Below the pieces are notes generated by a model. It saw only the letters and a list, made by a program, of their open reading frames with translations. It did not search any database and had not been told where the DNA came from. The position numbers were made by a program, and so were the translations under genes. A DNA stretch of 64,000 nt from JAHEME01 sp034435035 (lineage in GTDB: Bacteria > Chloroflexota > Anaerolineae > Aggregatilineales > UBA3940). Location: positions 27,776-91,775 of the forward strand of contig DAOTXW010000061.1 in NCBI GenBank assembly GCA_034435035.1, written 5' to 3'. Below, one piece after another: positions 23,261 through 32,666 of this stretch. Position 1 is the first letter of the stretch. Each line of letters begins with the position of its first letter.

Positions 23261-23293
23261 GGGAAGGCCCTGCCAGGGTCGGCGGGCCTTCCC
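23261..23293 (+). terminator. hairpin between lipoprotein gene and murJ
   Basis: A 10-bp stem GGGAAGGCCC/GGGCCTTCCC with a 13-base loop, 17 bp after the lipoprotein stop. Only a short GGTTTGG follows, so it may be a weak terminator. Confidence 0.5.
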
Positions 23294-23296
23294 GGT

Positions 23297-23325
23297 TTGG
23301 CTGCCCCGGTGAGCCCGGCTATACT
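23297..23325 (+). promoter_or_regulatory. promoter of murJ with almost no 5' leader
   Basis: TTGGCT, a 17-bp spacer, TATACT, then only six bases before ATG 23332. Transcription would begin at or next to the start codon, and there is no Shine-Dalgarno sequence, so the mRNA is predicted to be leaderless. Confidence 0.7.
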
Positions 23326-23331
23326 GGCGGC

Positions 23332-24939
23332 ATGTCCGAGACCCTCGACTCCCCGCCCGCCGCGCTGTCGGGCGGCGGCGTGGCCCGCGCCGCCGGCCTG
23401 CTGGTGATCGGCTTCGTGCTCAGCCGCCTGCTGGGGCTGGCCCGCGAGATCGTGCTGGCGAGCGTCTTCGGAGCCAGCACCGACTATGAAGCCTACACCG
23501 CCGCCCTGCGTCCGCCCGATACGCTGTACCTGGTGGTCGCGGGCGGGGCGCTCGGCTCGGCGTTCATCCCCACCTTCGCGGCGTACCTGGCCGGGAACAA
23601 CCGCCGCGAAGCCTGGCGGCTGGCGGGGACCATCGCCACCCTGATCACGATCGTGCTGGCGGCGCTGGCGGCGCTGCTGGCCGTCTTCGCTCGCCCGGTG
23701 GTGGCGCTGACTATCGGCGTCGGTTTTGAGCCGGCGGCGCAGGCGCTCACCGCCCGCCTGATGCAGATCATGCTGCTCACCCCGGCCATCTTCGGCCTCA
23801 GCGGGCTGCTGATGGGCATCCTGAATTCGCACCAGCGCTTCCTGCTGCCCGCGCTGGCGCCGGCTCTGTACAACCTGGGCATCCTCTTCGGCGCGGGGGT
23901 GCTGTCGCGCTGGATCGGCATCTACGGCCCGGCATGGGGCGCGGTGATCGGCGCGCTCCTGCACCTGATCGTTCAGATACCCGGCCTGATCGCCCTGCGG
24001 CCGTCGCTGGCGCCCTCGCTGGATGTGCGCCACCCCGGCGTGCGCGAGGTGGCCCGGCTGATCGCCCCGCGGATGCTGGGGCTGGCGGTGGTGCAGATCA
24101 ACTTCTGGGTCAACCTGGCGCTGGCCTCGACGATGGCCGCCGGCAGCGTGGCAGCGCTGGCGCGGGCCTGGTTTGTGCTGCTGCTGCCGCAGGGCGTGAT
24201 CGCCCAGTCGCTGGCCAACGCGGTCTTCCCGACCTTTTCGCTCCAGGCCGCCCGCGGCGATTCGCCGGGGCTGCAGCGCACGCTGGGGCAGGCGCTGCGG
24301 GCCGTGCTGTTCCTGTCGATCCCGGCTTCGGTAGGGCTGGCGCTGCTGCGCCTGCCGATCATCCGGCTGCTGTTCGAGCGCGGCGAGTTCCGGCTGCCGG
24401 ACAGCCAGGCCGCGGCCTGGGCGCTGCTGTTCTACGATCTGGGGCTGGTAGCTCACTCGCTGGTGGAGGTGGTGACGCGGGCCTTCTACGCTCTGCACGA
24501 CACCCGCACACCGGTGATCGTGGGCGGCGGCGCCATGCTGCTGAACGTGGCCCTGAGCTTCACGCTGATCCGCTTCATCGGGGAGCCGGGGACGCTGACG
24601 CACGGGCCGTTCGCCGGGCTGGCGCTGGCCAACACGCTGGCGACCTCGCTGGAGGGGCTGATCCTGCTGGCGCTGATCCGCCCACGGGTGGGCGGGCTGG
24701 ATGGCCCGCGTCTGCTGGCCGGGGTCGGGCGGGCGCTGCTGGCCAGCGCGGGGATGGGCGTCGTGTTATGGCTCTGCCTGCCGCTGATCGACCGCGCCGG
24801 GCTGCTGATCGGCACGCTGGCGGCGCTGGCGGCGGGCGGGGCGGTGTTCGGCGGGCTGGCGTGGCTGCTGGGCAGCGAGGAAGCGCGGTTGTTCGCCGGG
24901 CTGGCGCTGCGCCGGCTGCGCCGCCCCGCTACCGGATGA
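23332..24939 (+). CDS. murJ: MurJ/MviN-type lipid II flippase (copy 1)
   Basis: A 535-residue membrane protein with about 14 helices of the MOP superfamily; MurJ flips lipid-linked peptidoglycan precursor to the outside. Conserved elements include SRLLGLAREIVLASVFG in helix 1, AFIPTFAAYLAG, the helix with LNSHQRFLLPALAPALYNLG, and PQGVIAQSLANAVFPTFS. The start follows the leaderless-type promoter directly. It overlaps the convergent DUF212 gene by 11 bp at its 3' end. A second full-length homologue lies at 55965-57572, so the two may serve different lipid-linked substrates. Confidence 0.92.
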   Translation: MSETLDSPPAALSGGGVARAAGLLVIGFVLSRLLGLAREIVLASVFGASTDYEAYTAALRPPDTLYLVVAGGALGSAFIPTFAAYLAGNNRREAWRLAGTIATLITIVLAALAALLAVFARPVVALTIGVGFEPAAQALTARLMQIMLLTPAIFGLSGLLMGILNSHQRFLLPALAPALYNLGILFGAGVLSRWIGIYGPAWGAVIGALLHLIVQIPGLIALRPSLAPSLDVRHPGVREVARLIAPRMLGLAVVQINFWVNLALASTMAAGSVAALARAWFVLLLPQGVIAQSLANAVFPTFSLQAARGDSPGLQRTLGQALRAVLFLSIPASVGLALLRLPIIRLLFERGEFRLPDSQAAAWALLFYDLGLVAHSLVEVVTRAFYALHDTRTPVIVGGGAMLLNVALSFTLIRFIGEPGTLTHGPFAGLALANTLATSLEGLILLALIRPRVGGLDGPRLLAGVGRALLASAGMGVVLWLCLPLIDRAGLLIGTLAALAAGGAVFGGLAWLLGSEEARLFAGLALRRLRRPATG

Positions 24940-25408
24940 ACAGCGGCTGCGCGAGCAGCTTCCAGCCCAGCATGATCAGCACGCCGAAGGCCACGCCGGC
25001 GATCACCTCCCAGCGGCTGTGCCCCAGGATCTCATCGAACTGAATCGCCTCCAGCGGATGCCCGCTGAGCACCTCAGCGATGATGACGTTCAGGGCGCGG
25101 GCGTGGCGCCCTGCCTGCCGCCGGACGCCCGCGGCATCGTAGGTCACGATCATCGCCAGCACCACGGCGATGGCAAACCCCGGCGAGTCAAAACCCTGCT
25201 CCAGGCCCAGGCCCGTCGCCAGCCCGCTGACCATCGCCGAGTGCGAGCTGGGCATGCCGCCCGTTTCGGCCAGATGATGCCAGTCCCATTCGCGGGTGCG
25301 CCAGTAGTAGGTCAGCGGTTTGAGGAACTGAGCGAGCGCACTGCAGACGATCGCCACCCAGAGCACATCATTGGCGATCAGCTCACGGATTATCGCAGAG
25401 AGTGCCAT
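24929..25408 (-). CDS. DUF212 membrane protein (acid phosphatase/haloperoxidase-related)
   Basis: A 159-residue membrane protein of the DUF212/YuiD family, related to PAP2-type phosphatases. The diagnostic GGMPSSHSAMVSGLATGLG and the VTYDAAGVRRQAGRHARALN block are present, with three to four hydrophobic segments. Its ATG directly follows the xseB stop (no gap), and GAGGGG lies within the xseB end, so it is coupled to the exonuclease VII genes. A role in dephosphorylating a lipid or polyprenyl phosphate is plausible but unproven. Confidence 0.88.
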   Translation of the reverse strand: MALSAIIRELIANDVLWVAIVCSALAQFLKPLTYYWRTREWDWHHLAETGGMPSSHSAMVSGLATGLGLEQGFDSPGFAIAVVLAMIVTYDAAGVRRQAGRHARALNVIIAEVLSGHPLEAIQFDEILGHSRWEVIAGVAFGVLIMLGWKLLAQPLFIR

Positions 25409-25612
25409 CTATTTCCCCTCGTCGGCAGGGCCGCTGAGAGTCTCCAGCCGCAGCTCGGCCTGATCCAGCAGCTGCCCGCACAACGCGGCCAGCCGCTGAC
25501 CTTCCTCAAACAGGGCCAGCGACTCTTCCAGCGGCAGGTCGCCCGCTTCCAGCCGGGCGACGATGTCTTCCAGCCGCGTCAGCGCTTCTTCAAAGGTCAG
25601 TGGCTCGGACAT
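25409..25612 (-). CDS. xseB: exodeoxyribonuclease VII small subunit
   Basis: A 67-residue two-helix subunit that assembles with XseA into the ssDNA exonuclease VII. The pattern FEEALTRLEDIVARLEAGDLPLEESLALFEEGQRLAALC is textbook XseB. The start at 25612 gives the normal family length. It follows xseA by 55 bp on the same strand and abuts the DUF212 gene. Confidence 0.93.
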   Translation of the reverse strand: MSEPLTFEEALTRLEDIVARLEAGDLPLEESLALFEEGQRLAALCGQLLDQAELRLETLSGPADEGK

Positions 25613-25667
25613 CGCTTTATCCTGTGCTCTTGAGCCGCGAATCAGGGGGCGGCTCGTGCGAGCGCGG

Positions 25668-26903
25668 TCACTCAGGCGGATCGACGGTTGCACGCAGGCG
25701 GCCTTCCGCCAGCCGGATAGCGAGCCGGTCGCCGGGCGCGACCGCAGCGGCGCGGCGCAGCACCCCCCCCTCTGGCCCCTGCACGATGGCATAGCCGCGG
25801 GCCAGTGTCGCCTCCGGGCTGACGGCGGCCAGCGTATGGGTCAGCCCGGCCAGCCGCGCCCGCCGCAGCGCGGCCTGCCCGCGCAGCGACCGACCGGCGC
25901 GCTCCAGCAGATCATCGACGCGCTGGCGAGCCTCGGCAATCGCGCGGTGGGGCGAAGCCCGGTCCAGCCGGAGACCGGCCCGATCCACCTGCCGGCGGCG
26001 ATCCGCCAGCCCGGCGGCGAAGGCGTCGGCCAGCCGGCCAGCGGCCCCTGCCAGCCACAGGCGCCAATCGTCCGCCGTCACCGGGGTGACCAGCTCCGCC
26101 GCCGCCGACGGGGTCGGCGCGCGCAGGTCGGCAGCGAAATCCGCCAGTGTGAAGTCAGTCTCATGCCCCACCCCGGTGATTACCGGCAGACGGCTGGCGG
26201 CGATGGCCCGCACCACGCGCTCATCGTTGAAGCACCACAGGTCTTCCAGCGATCCGCCGCCGCGCACCAGCAGGATGACCTCGGGGGCCGGGTGGGCGTT
26301 CAGCGCCGCCAGCGCCGCGACGATCTGCGGCGGGGCGGCTTCGCCCTGTACGGAGGCCGGGGCCAGGATGGCCCGCGCCAGCGGATTGCGCCGCCCGATC
26401 ACGGTCAGCACATCCTGCAGGGCGGCGGTCTGAGGCCCGGTGACGATGCCGATCCCCTGCGGGCGGTCGGGCAGCGGGCGCTTGCGCGCCGGGTCAAACA
26501 GGCCCTCGGCCCCCAGCCGCGCCTTGAGCGCCTCGAACTGCGCGTGCAGATCGCCCAGGCCGGCGGGCCGCAGCGCCCGGCACACCAGCTGATACTGCCC
26601 GCGGGCCTCGTAGACCCCCAGGCGGCCCTGCGCGACCACCCGTTCGCCGCCGGACGGCATCGCCAGCCCGCGAGCCTGCTGTGCCAGCACATCGCTGCGC
26701 CACATCACGCACGCCAGCTCCGCCCCGGCGTCCTTGAGGGTGAAGTAGGCGTGCCCGGAGCCGGACATCACGCGCAGGTTGGAAACCTCGCCCTCCACCG
26801 TGAGATCCTGCAGGCGGTAGTCGGTTTCCAGCAGCTGGCGCACGTAGCGCGTCAGCGCCGAGACGGTCCAGCGGGCAGGTGGTGTGAACGGTTCGGCCTC
26901 CAT
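25668..26903 (-). CDS. xseA: exodeoxyribonuclease VII large subunit
   Basis: A 411-residue nuclease subunit degrading ssDNA in both directions, used in repair and recombination. The N-terminal OB fold (LTRYVRQLLETDYRLQDLTVEGEVSNLR, GHAYFTLKD) is followed by the nuclease domain with IGIVTGPQTAALQDVLTVI, LLVRGGGSLEDLWCFND and PVITGVGHETDFTLADFAADLRAPTPSAAAE, then a helical C-terminus. Start 26903 is chosen from the family N-terminus; AAGGG lies upstream. The frame is open further upstream, but that part has no family similarity. It heads the xseA-xseB-DUF212 operon. Confidence 0.94.
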   Translation of the reverse strand: MEAEPFTPPARWTVSALTRYVRQLLETDYRLQDLTVEGEVSNLRVMSGSGHAYFTLKDAGAELACVMWRSDVLAQQARGLAMPSGGERVVAQGRLGVYEARGQYQLVCRALRPAGLGDLHAQFEALKARLGAEGLFDPARKRPLPDRPQGIGIVTGPQTAALQDVLTVIGRRNPLARAILAPASVQGEAAPPQIVAALAALNAHPAPEVILLVRGGGSLEDLWCFNDERVVRAIAASRLPVITGVGHETDFTLADFAADLRAPTPSAAAELVTPVTADDWRLWLAGAAGRLADAFAAGLADRRRQVDRAGLRLDRASPHRAIAEARQRVDDLLERAGRSLRGQAALRRARLAGLTHTLAAVSPEATLARGYAIVQGPEGGVLRRAAAVAPGDRLAIRLAEGRLRATVDPPE

Positions 26904-27147
26904 AGCGCCCTTAGTGCAGGTGGGGCGAAGTGCCCCCTGTTTCCCGGGTGGGTAGACAGCCCAACTGCCAGCGTGTTTCGCGGCGAGGCCCCTATCCCCG
27001 GTGCCCTGTGCGCCGCGAAACACTAGCTTACACGCAGCGAGGGAGCGCCACAAGCGCCCGCCCCCGACGTGCCTTCCACCCGATCGGTGTACAATGGGGG
27101 TCTGCCGCTGCTGGCAGGCTCCGACCTCTCTCGCCCGGAGGAAGCCG

Positions 27148-28077
27148 GTGACCCTCGTTGTCTTTGGCAGCATCAACCTGGACCTGACGGCTTATGCGCC
27201 GCGCCTGCCCCGCCCCGGCGAGACGCTGCTGGGCCGCTCCTTCCTGACCGTCACCGGCGGCAAGGGAGCCAACCAGGCCGCCGCCGCCGCCCGGCTGGGC
27301 GCCGTCACCCGGATGATCGGGCGCGTGGGCGATGATGCCTTCGGGCGCGAGGCGCTGGCCGCGCTGGCTGCCGAGGGCATCGACATGGCCGGCGTGGCCG
27401 TGGACTCCGCGCAGCGCACCGGGCTGGGGGTGATCTGCGTGGACGATGCCGCCGAGAACGCCATCATCGTCATCTCCGGCGCCAACATGGCCCTCGGCGA
27501 GCCGGATGTGGCCCGCTGCACGCAGGCCCTCGCCGATGCCCGCGCCCTGCTGCTCCAGCTGGAAGTGCCGCTGGCGGCGAATCTCGCCGCCGCCCGCGCC
27601 GCCCATGAGCGCGGCGTGACGGTTATCCTGGATCCGGCCCCCGCCCCGGCGCAGCCCCTGCCCGCCGATCTGTACCCGCTGATCGACGTGATCACGCCCA
27701 ATGAGGTGGAGGCCGAAGCGCTGACCGGCATCCGCCCGGAGACGCCGGAGGAGGCGGCCCGCGCCGCCGCCGATCTGCGCGCCCGCGGGGCGCGGGCCGC
27801 CGTCATCAAGCTGGGGGCGCGCGGGGCGGTCTTCGCCGGGGAGGCCGGCGCGGGCTTCGTGCCGCCGTTCCCGGTGCAGGCCGTGGACAGCGTGGCGGCG
27901 GGCGATGCATTCAACGGGGCGCTGGCGGCGGCGCTGGCGGCGGGCTTCCCGCTGCCGGAAGCGGTCCGCCGGGGCGCGGCAGCCGGGGCCATCGCCGTGA
28001 CCCGGCCCGGCGCCCTGCCCTCGATGCCGCATCGGGCCGAACTCGACGACCTGCTCACCCACGGAAGGCCGGCATGA
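27148..28077 (+). CDS. rbsK: ribokinase/PfkB family sugar kinase
   Basis: A 309-residue PfkB kinase, most likely ribokinase, phosphorylating D-ribose at O5 with ATP. Motifs: FGSINLDLTAYAPRLPRPGET at the N-terminus, TGGKGANQAAAAARLG (PfkB signature 1), ITPNEVEAEALTG, and the catalytic-base signature VAAGDAFNGALA with D253. The start is GTG 27148 behind CGGAGG. Its stop overlaps the start of the nucleoside hydrolase gene as ATGA. Together the pair would free ribose from nucleosides and phosphorylate it. Confidence 0.88.
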   Translation: MTLVVFGSINLDLTAYAPRLPRPGETLLGRSFLTVTGGKGANQAAAAARLGAVTRMIGRVGDDAFGREALAALAAEGIDMAGVAVDSAQRTGLGVICVDDAAENAIIVISGANMALGEPDVARCTQALADARALLLQLEVPLAANLAAARAAHERGVTVILDPAPAPAQPLPADLYPLIDVITPNEVEAEALTGIRPETPEEAARAAADLRARGARAAVIKLGARGAVFAGEAGAGFVPPFPVQAVDSVAAGDAFNGALAAALAAGFPLPEAVRRGAAAGAIAVTRPGALPSMPHRAELDDLLTHGRPA

Positions 28078-29009
28078 CCACCCGTCTGATCATCGATACC
28101 GATCCCGGCGTGGACGACGCCCACGCCATCCTGCTGGCCTTCGCGCACCCCGACGCCCGCGTCGAGGCGCTGACCACCGTCGCCGGCAACGCCGCGCTGG
28201 AGCAGACGACCCGCAACGCCTGCACGATTCTGGAGGTCCTGGGCCGCGCCGGGGTGCCCGTCTACGCGGGCTGCGACCGGCCGCTGCTGGGGGGCCGGCA
28301 CGACGCCGCCTATGTCCACGGCAGCGACGGCCTGGGCGACAGCGGCTTCCCGCCGCCCCGGCGCGGCCCGGCAGATGAGCACGCCGTCCACGCCCTGATC
28401 CGCCTGGCCAGCCAGTCGCCCGGCGAGATCACCCTGTGCGCCATCGGCCCCCTGACCAACCTCGCGCTCGCCGTCCGGCTCGATCCGGGCCTGCCGGGCC
28501 GGTTCCGGCGGCTGGTGGTGATGGGCGGCGCGATCCGCGGCATGGGCAACATGGCCGCCGCGCCCTCCGCCGAGTTCAACGTGTGGAGCGACCCGGAGGC
28601 GGCGGCCATCGTGCTGGACGCCTGGCCGGGCCTCGACCTGATCTCGTGGGAAACCACCGTCGCGCACGGGCTGGATGAGGCGCAGATCGCGGCGCTGATG
28701 TCGGTCGATACCCCGCGCGGGGAGTTTTTCCGCCGCATCACCGGGCCGATGCTGGCCTACGTCCGCGATGTGCTCAGGCAGCCGCGTCTTTTCGCCCCGG
28801 ACTCGCTGGCGGTCGCCGCGGCGCTGGAGCCGGGCATCGTGCTGGAGGCCGCGCATCATCCTGTGCAGGTCGAGCTGGCCGGGGCGCACACCCGGGGGCA
28901 GACGACGGTGGACTGGCACGGCCTGACCGGGCGGCCGCCCAACGCCCGGCTGGTGCTGGCGATCGACCGGGGGCGCTTCTGGGATCTGCTGCGGGCTTCG
29001 CTGGCCTGA
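28074..29009 (+). CDS. inosine/uridine-preferring nucleoside hydrolase
   Basis: A 311-residue N-ribohydrolase that splits nucleosides into base and ribose. The calcium-binding N-terminal DTDPGVDDAHAIL (D8, D10, D14, D15) is intact; VAGNAALEQTTRNA, VYAGCDRPLLGG, the HGSDGLGD loop and EFNVWSDPEAA also match. It overlaps the ribokinase gene by four bases, which gives a functional pair for ribose salvage. Base preference cannot be read from sequence. Confidence 0.92.
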   Translation: MTTRLIIDTDPGVDDAHAILLAFAHPDARVEALTTVAGNAALEQTTRNACTILEVLGRAGVPVYAGCDRPLLGGRHDAAYVHGSDGLGDSGFPPPRRGPADEHAVHALIRLASQSPGEITLCAIGPLTNLALAVRLDPGLPGRFRRLVVMGGAIRGMGNMAAAPSAEFNVWSDPEAAAIVLDAWPGLDLISWETTVAHGLDEAQIAALMSVDTPRGEFFRRITGPMLAYVRDVLRQPRLFAPDSLAVAAALEPGIVLEAAHHPVQVELAGAHTRGQTTVDWHGLTGRPPNARLVLAIDRGRFWDLLRASLA

Positions 29010-29115
29010 GCCGCGGCGCCGCCGATTGGCCCGCCCGATCGGAGGGGCAGCGTCTGTTGACTCTGGCCCGCCAGACACTAGAATCAATGGTAGACCAAGC
29101 GGATCGCAGGATAGC

Positions 29116-30069
29116 ATGGATTATAAGGATTACTATCAGATACTCGGCGTCCCTCGCAACGCCGACACTAAAACCATCAAGAAGGCGTACCGGGAGCTGG
29201 CACGCCAGTATCACCCGGACGTCAACAAAAGCCCTGAAGCCGAAGCCCGCTTCAAAGAGATCAACGAAGCCCACGAGGTCCTGAGCGACCCGGAAAAGCG
29301 CCGCAAGTACGATCAGCTGGGCAGCAGCTATCAGGCCTGGCAGCAGCGCGGCGGTGCGCCGGGCGGCTTTGACTGGAGCCAGTGGTTCACCCCGGCCAGC
29401 GCACCCGGCGCCGCCGGCGGGATGGGCGGGTTCTCGGACTTCTTCGAGGCGATCTTCGGCGGGATGGGCGGCCTGGGCGGCAGCGTGCAGTACACCAGCC
29501 TGGACGAGCTGCTGCGCGGCGGACGCGCTGCCCCCCGGCAGAGCCGCGGCCGCGACCTGGATGCCGAGGTCGCCATCACGCTGGAAGAAGCCTATCACGG
29601 CACCACGCGCCTGCTGTCCAAGGATGGCCGGCGGCTGCAGGTGAAGATCCCGCGCGGGGCGCGCACCGGGACCCGCGTCCGCATCGCCGGCGAGGGCGGC
29701 AGGAGCCGCAGCGGTCAGGCCGGCGATCTGTACCTGAACGTCACCGTGCAGGAGGACGAACGCTACGAACGGCAGGGCGACGATCTGTATGAGGATATCA
29801 CCATCGACCTGTACACGGCGCTGCTGGGCGGCGAAGTGCAGGTGCCGACCCTGACCGGCAGCGTGACCCTGCGCATCAACCCCGGCACGCAGCCGGGTCA
29901 GCTCGTGCGGATCAAGGGACGCGGGATGCCGGTGCTGCGCCACAAAGAGACCTACGGCGACCTGTATGTGCGGATCAACGTCGATCTGCCCCGCGACCTG
30001 ACCGCGCGCGAGCGCGCCCTGTACCGGGAGCTGGCCGCCCTGCGCGGCCATGCCCCGCGGCCCGAATGA
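29116..30069 (+). CDS. DnaJ/CbpA-like co-chaperone without zinc finger
   Basis: A 317-residue Hsp40 of type II. J domain at residues 1-65 with the HPD motif (33-35), then a Gly/Phe-rich linker (GGFDWSQWF, GGMGGFSDFFEAIFGGMGG), then two C-terminal beta domains (from about 155: DAEVAITLEEAYHGTTRLL; VTVQEDERYERQGDDLYEDI) and GDLYVRINVDLPRDLT near the end. The CXXCXGXG zinc repeats are absent, as in CbpA. It stimulates DnaK ATPase and binds unfolded clients. ATG 29116 starts the J domain. Confidence 0.92.
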   Translation: MDYKDYYQILGVPRNADTKTIKKAYRELARQYHPDVNKSPEAEARFKEINEAHEVLSDPEKRRKYDQLGSSYQAWQQRGGAPGGFDWSQWFTPASAPGAAGGMGGFSDFFEAIFGGMGGLGGSVQYTSLDELLRGGRAAPRQSRGRDLDAEVAITLEEAYHGTTRLLSKDGRRLQVKIPRGARTGTRVRIAGEGGRSRSGQAGDLYLNVTVQEDERYERQGDDLYEDITIDLYTALLGGEVQVPTLTGSVTLRINPGTQPGQLVRIKGRGMPVLRHKETYGDLYVRINVDLPRDLTARERALYRELAALRGHAPRPE

Positions 30070-30130
30070 GCCGCGCCGGCAGCGATCGGGCTGCCGGGCG
30101 TGCCGCAGAATGAGATGCCTCTTGAAGACC

Positions 30131-31312
<1,182 letters not shown>

Positions 31313-31432
31313 ACGGGGGCTGCGCGCCGCGCCGGTGAGCCTCTCTGGGCGATGATTACGGGCTTCACCGGCAGGGGTATGGCCGGTTTAATGGCCTCGT
31401 CCGGACGGTTCAACTTACCAAGGAGTGGTGGA

Positions 31433-32542
31433 ATGTTCGAGCGCACCGATCTTGAAACACTCGCCGCTTTTGAAGGCACGCAGCCAATCGTGAGTCTCTA
31501 CCTCAACATGCCGGCGCATCTGCGGGGCACGCCTGAGGCGTACCGGGCACGCCTGAAGTCGCTGCTGCGGCAGGTCAACGGGCACGCGCCGCGCCCGGAT
31601 ATGGAGATGATCGAACGGTTCTTCGACCGCGAGTTTGACTGGACCGGTCGGAGCGCGGTGGTGTTCTCAGGCCAGCAGGATAATCTGTGGAAGGTCTACC
31701 AGTTCGCGGTACCCCTGCGGAGCTACATCCACGTGGGCCGCAAACCGTTGATCGCCCCGCTGGCCGACCTGATGGACACCTACGGCAGTTACATCGTCGC
31801 GTCGCTCGATCACCAGTCGATTCGCCTGTACCACTTTCATCTGGGCGAGCTGGTCAAGTCGGAGGAGGCGAGCGGGGAGACCGTCCGCAACATCAGCGCC
31901 AGCGGGGGCAACCGCGGCGCCGGGATCGTGCGCGGCCAGGATCCGATGGCCCACAAGCGCGAGATTGTGCGCAGCAACATGAAGCTGTTTGCCGGGACGC
32001 TGGATATCTTCAGCCGCGGCCAGCCGACCGCGCTGCTGCTGGCCGGCCCGGAGGAGGCTGTCAGCCAGTTCCGGGAGGTGCTGAGCGCCTCCTGGCGCAG
32101 CCGCCTGCAGGGCGCGCTGGCGCTGCCGCATAATGCGTCGGAGAAGGAGGTCCGCGAGCGCTCGCTGGAGGTGCTCCAGGCCGCCCAGAAGGCCCGGCAG
32201 GAGAAGCTGGTGGAGACGATCCGCACCGCCGCCGCCAAACAGGCCAACGGGACGGTCGGCATTGAGCCTACGCTGGACGCGCTGCATGCTGGCCGGGTGC
32301 AGGCGCTGGCCCTCGTGGAAGGGCTGGAGGCTCCCGGCTTCCGCTGCACAGGCTGCGGCTACGGCACCACCGTGGCCGCGGAGCGGTGCCAGTTCTGCGG
32401 GCAGCCGCTGGCGCAGGTCGCCAACGCCGCCGAACACGCCGTCCGGCAGGCCATCGAGCAGGGCGCGACCGTGGAGTTTCTGGAGGAAGACACCCCGGCT
32501 GCCCGGCAGCTTGACGGCATGGGCGCCCTGCTGCGATACTGA
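31433..32542 (+). CDS. baeRF-family protein (bacterial eRF1/Vms1-like)
   Basis: A 369-residue protein resembling bacterial members of the archaeo-eukaryotic release factor superfamily (eRF1/VLRF1-like). It has an N-terminal domain (LETLAAFEGTQPIVSLYLNMP), a central eRF1-domain-2-like part with SYIVASLDHQSIRLYHFHLG and KREIVRSNMKLFAGTLDIFSR, and a third domain ending in a zinc ribbon CTGCGYGTTVAAERCQFCGQ. Known relatives act on peptidyl-tRNA of stalled ribosomes; the specific reaction for this subgroup is unestablished. ATG 31433 follows AAGGAG by seven bases. It stands alone between the HtrA and GT39 genes. Confidence 0.78.
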   Translation: MFERTDLETLAAFEGTQPIVSLYLNMPAHLRGTPEAYRARLKSLLRQVNGHAPRPDMEMIERFFDREFDWTGRSAVVFSGQQDNLWKVYQFAVPLRSYIHVGRKPLIAPLADLMDTYGSYIVASLDHQSIRLYHFHLGELVKSEEASGETVRNISASGGNRGAGIVRGQDPMAHKREIVRSNMKLFAGTLDIFSRGQPTALLLAGPEEAVSQFREVLSASWRSRLQGALALPHNASEKEVRERSLEVLQAAQKARQEKLVETIRTAAAKQANGTVGIEPTLDALHAGRVQALALVEGLEAPGFRCTGCGYGTTVAAERCQFCGQPLAQVANAAEHAVRQAIEQGATVEFLEEDTPAARQLDGMGALLRY

Positions 32543-32666
32543 CACCCGAGTCGCAGCGGCATGACACCACAGGCAGGTCGCGGTGCACCGGCATCGCGGC
32601 CTGCCCCCTATCCTGCCAGGCCGCCCGCCCCGTCGCTGGCCGGCGCGCCCCATCTGAGGAAGCCTG

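Noticed and set aside
22816..24603. A 595-codon frame on the minus strand across murJ and the upstream lipoprotein
   Set aside because: It is low-complexity (Gln/Arg/Gly repeats) and lies opposite a clear MurJ gene; no start signal.
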